A DNA stretch of 18,820 bases. Source: Rickettsiales bacterium (GTDB lineage Bacteria > Pseudomonadota > Alphaproteobacteria > Rs-D84). Under the pieces are notes generated by a model, which did no database searches, was not told where the DNA came from, and saw only the letters and a list, made by a program, of their open reading frames with translations. Below, in pieces: positions 17,301 to 18,820 of this stretch. Both the position numbers and the translations under genes were made by a program. Numbering within the stretch: the stretch's first letter is position 1; each line of letters begins with the position of its first letter. The DNA lies in NCBI GenBank assembly GCA_031267375.1, contig JAIRZE010000039.1, forward strand, positions 1 to 18,820, written 5' to 3'.

Positions 17301-18820
17301 CTAATTAAGCGGGGCGCCCCAATGCTGCTGTATCGCCCTCTCCGCATCCATCGGGCTGACCAACACCTGCGGAGTCAGAATCACGACCAGGGTATCCCGC
17401 TGGCTTTCCGTTTCGCGCGAGCCGCCAAGCGCGATAAAGTCCGGACTGCCTATTCCATAGCGCGTATCATTATTAGTCTGCTTTTCAAAGCCCGACACGA
17501 CCAGCATTTGGCCGGATTCCATAATTACTTCCTGCATAAAGCTGCGTTCTTCCACCTCTGGCATTTGTATCGTAACGCCGGCGGTAGCGGCCGATGCGCC
17601 AATCGTTTGGGTATTCATTTTTATCAATTCACGCACGGACATTTTGAACAGCAATAATATTTTCCCATTTTCCAAAACATTCGGCAATAACTGCATTGAA
17701 AATCCGGTTTCCAAATCTTCTTGGTCAACGGTAGAACTTTCAACCGTGGTCAGATAATTGCGCGATTCAAACCGCTTTATATAACCCATAGTCCGCGTGT
17801 TGGATACCGGCGCTATGCGGTTGTTGCGCGTGGTAACGCCTACATTTGTAACCAATGAAACCTTGCCCTGTTTTGCCAAAGCCTCTATCAAAGCCGTGCT
17901 GCCCGCGACGCCGGACAAAGCCCCGTTTTTAATTTGATCCGCGCTGTATGCGCCGCTGGCCACATTGCCGGCCGCGTCCAAATGCGTGGCGCCGGTTATT
18001 GCGGACACCGAATTTGACAGGACGGCGATGTTCATAGAGCTTGCGTCCTGGGCCGCCAATTGATTTCCGCGGTTTGCGACTATGTTCAATCCGGAAGCGG
18101 AATTAATCGCCGCCGCCAGATTCAGGCCGAATGCGGATCCGTTGCTGATAGAAACTTGCAAGACCTTTACATCAATCGTTACCAATTGCGACAGGCGCTT
18201 GTTCTGCTTTTCAATATATTCGGCAACGCGCGTTTGCACGGACGGCGGCGCGGTCAGGGTTATCGTTCCCAAAGAGCGCGACACAGTAAAGCCCGCATTC
18301 TCTGTCTTTCCGATAATAGAGGCTATGCTTTTTTCAACCTCTTCCCACTCTTTCATAGTGGATTCCAGCGCGACGTGATTTCCGTCGTCCGTCTGGATGC
18401 GCGATTGGTACGAAACATCGGTGCCCAAAGCGTGCAAGGTAAAAGTCTTGGTTTCCGTTTCATAAAAAACTATGGACGATTTGTCATAATACCAAAGCAA
18501 GTCCAGATCGGTGGACACCTGGGACAGCAGGCCCGAAAGCTTTCCCGTATATGCGACATTCATAGTCTTTTTTAATTTTTCGCCGTTTATCTGGCTGTCT
18601 ATTTTCACCGGGATTCCCGTGACGGAATGAATATTGTTGGCCAGGACTTGCAGAGAAACCGGCTCGTTCATCAAAATGGTAATGCCCGCGTCGGATTCAA
18701 ATTCTGACGGCAGCTTGTTTTTATGTTCCAGAACCGTGGATTTATTCCCCAGCCATACGCCCTCGCTAAGCGACACTGTGTCGCCGCTGGCGACTTTTGC
18801 GCGCGGATTCTTTGCCATTT
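17301..18820 (-). CDS. pilN: PilN-family type IVb pilus secretin, 5' end outside the window
   Basis: At least 505 residues of an outer-membrane secretin, the gated channel through which type IVb pili exit. The N-terminal region has an STN-like fold (NEPVSLQVLANNIHSVTGIPVKID), followed by an N-domain (TLTAPPSVQTRVAEYIEKQNKRL). The beta-barrel secretin domain ends with VEERSFMQEVIMESGQMLVVSGF and then DTLVVILTPQVLVSP. PilN/BfpB members also have the serine/alanine-rich segment seen around 235-320. The first Met at 18816-18818 is not followed by a signal peptide or lipobox, and PilN proteins are usually about 550 residues. The true start is therefore probably upstream of the window. The PilS-like pilin at 6092-6562 is a potential partner, but other pilus genes are not seen here. 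Confidence 0.88.
   Translation of the reverse strand, partial: MAKNPRAKVASGDTVSLSEGVWLGNKSTVLEHKNKLPSEFESDAGITILMNEPVSLQVLANNIHSVTGIPVKIDSQINGEKLKKTMNVAYTGKLSGLLSQVSTDLDLLWYYDKSSIVFYETETKTFTLHALGTDVSYQSRIQTDDGNHVALESTMKEWEEVEKSIASIIGKTENAGFTVSRSLGTITLTAPPSVQTRVAEYIEKQNKRLSQLVTIDVKVLQVSISNGSAFGLNLAAAINSASGLNIVANRGNQLAAQDASSMNIAVLSNSVSAITGATHLDAAGNVASGAYSADQIKNGALSGVAGSTALIEALAKQGKVSLVTNVGVTTRNNRIAPVSNTRTMGYIKRFESRNYLTTVESSTVDQEDLETGFSMQLLPNVLENGKILLLFKMSVRELIKMNTQTIGASAATAGVTIQMPEVEERSFMQEVIMESGQMLVVSGFEKQTNNDTRYGIGSPDFIALGGSRETESQRDTLVVILTPQVLVSPMDAERAIQQHWGAPLN

Overview
The window most likely comes from an alphaproteobacterium, probably an uncultured host-associated (gut-type) lineage. This is inferred from gene content and protein style, not from a 16S gene, which is absent. 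The evidence is an alphaproteobacterial-type ParE, a uvrC-pgsA pair (a common alphaproteobacterial neighbourhood), a short pilin with an N-terminus reading GRSMIEMLGVLAI, and a type IVb pilus secretin. Base composition is moderate, with AT-rich intergenic stretches full of repeats.

Layout. 26-705 (-): a vapBC toxin-antitoxin pair with a promoter and a palindromic operator. 814-1932 (-): dnaN, the sliding clamp, between two hairpin terminators. 2084-6562 (-): a run of four genes, pilin -> rluC-type pseudouridine synthase -> asmA -> cdaA (diadenylate cyclase). The first three overlap or abut, and a 128-bp inverted-repeat element separates asmA from cdaA. 6610-8893 (+): uvrC and pgsA, separated by a long hairpin element. 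9267-10838 (+): an accessory two-gene operon encoding a nucleotidyltransferase-fold protein and a BRO-N/antirepressor-like protein. 10965-12065 (-): dnaJ. 12170-14146 (+): parE. 14268-14924 (-): plsY. 14987-15247 (+): rpsT, followed by two tiny overlapping ORFs. 15681-16108: repeat-filled intergenic DNA. 16109-16927 (-): a protein I do not recognise. 16928-17300: a mosaic of repeats and hairpins. 17301-18820 (-): the 3' part of a PilN-type secretin that runs off the window edge.

Most genes are core housekeeping: replication clamp, topoisomerase IV, excision repair, chaperone, phospholipid synthesis, ribosomal protein. The unusual content is the repeat landscape. At least five different 7-bp tandem repeat families (CAATTAG, AGTGGTT, GAGAGTA, CTCCGCT, GGCTGAC types) sit inside genes without breaking the reading frame (uvrC, rluC), on the stop codons of cdaA, asmA, pgsA and dnaJ, and as inverted arms around short or long spacers. 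They resemble the heptanucleotide STRR repeats described in cyanobacteria. A 20-bp perfect palindrome, a family ending in GCAATCCAG and a CGGTnnAAATTCC-type hairpin family are also present. Two protein-level oddities stand out: a UvrC that lacks the region between the UVR motif and the nuclease domain, and a c-di-AMP synthase in an apparent alphaproteobacterium.
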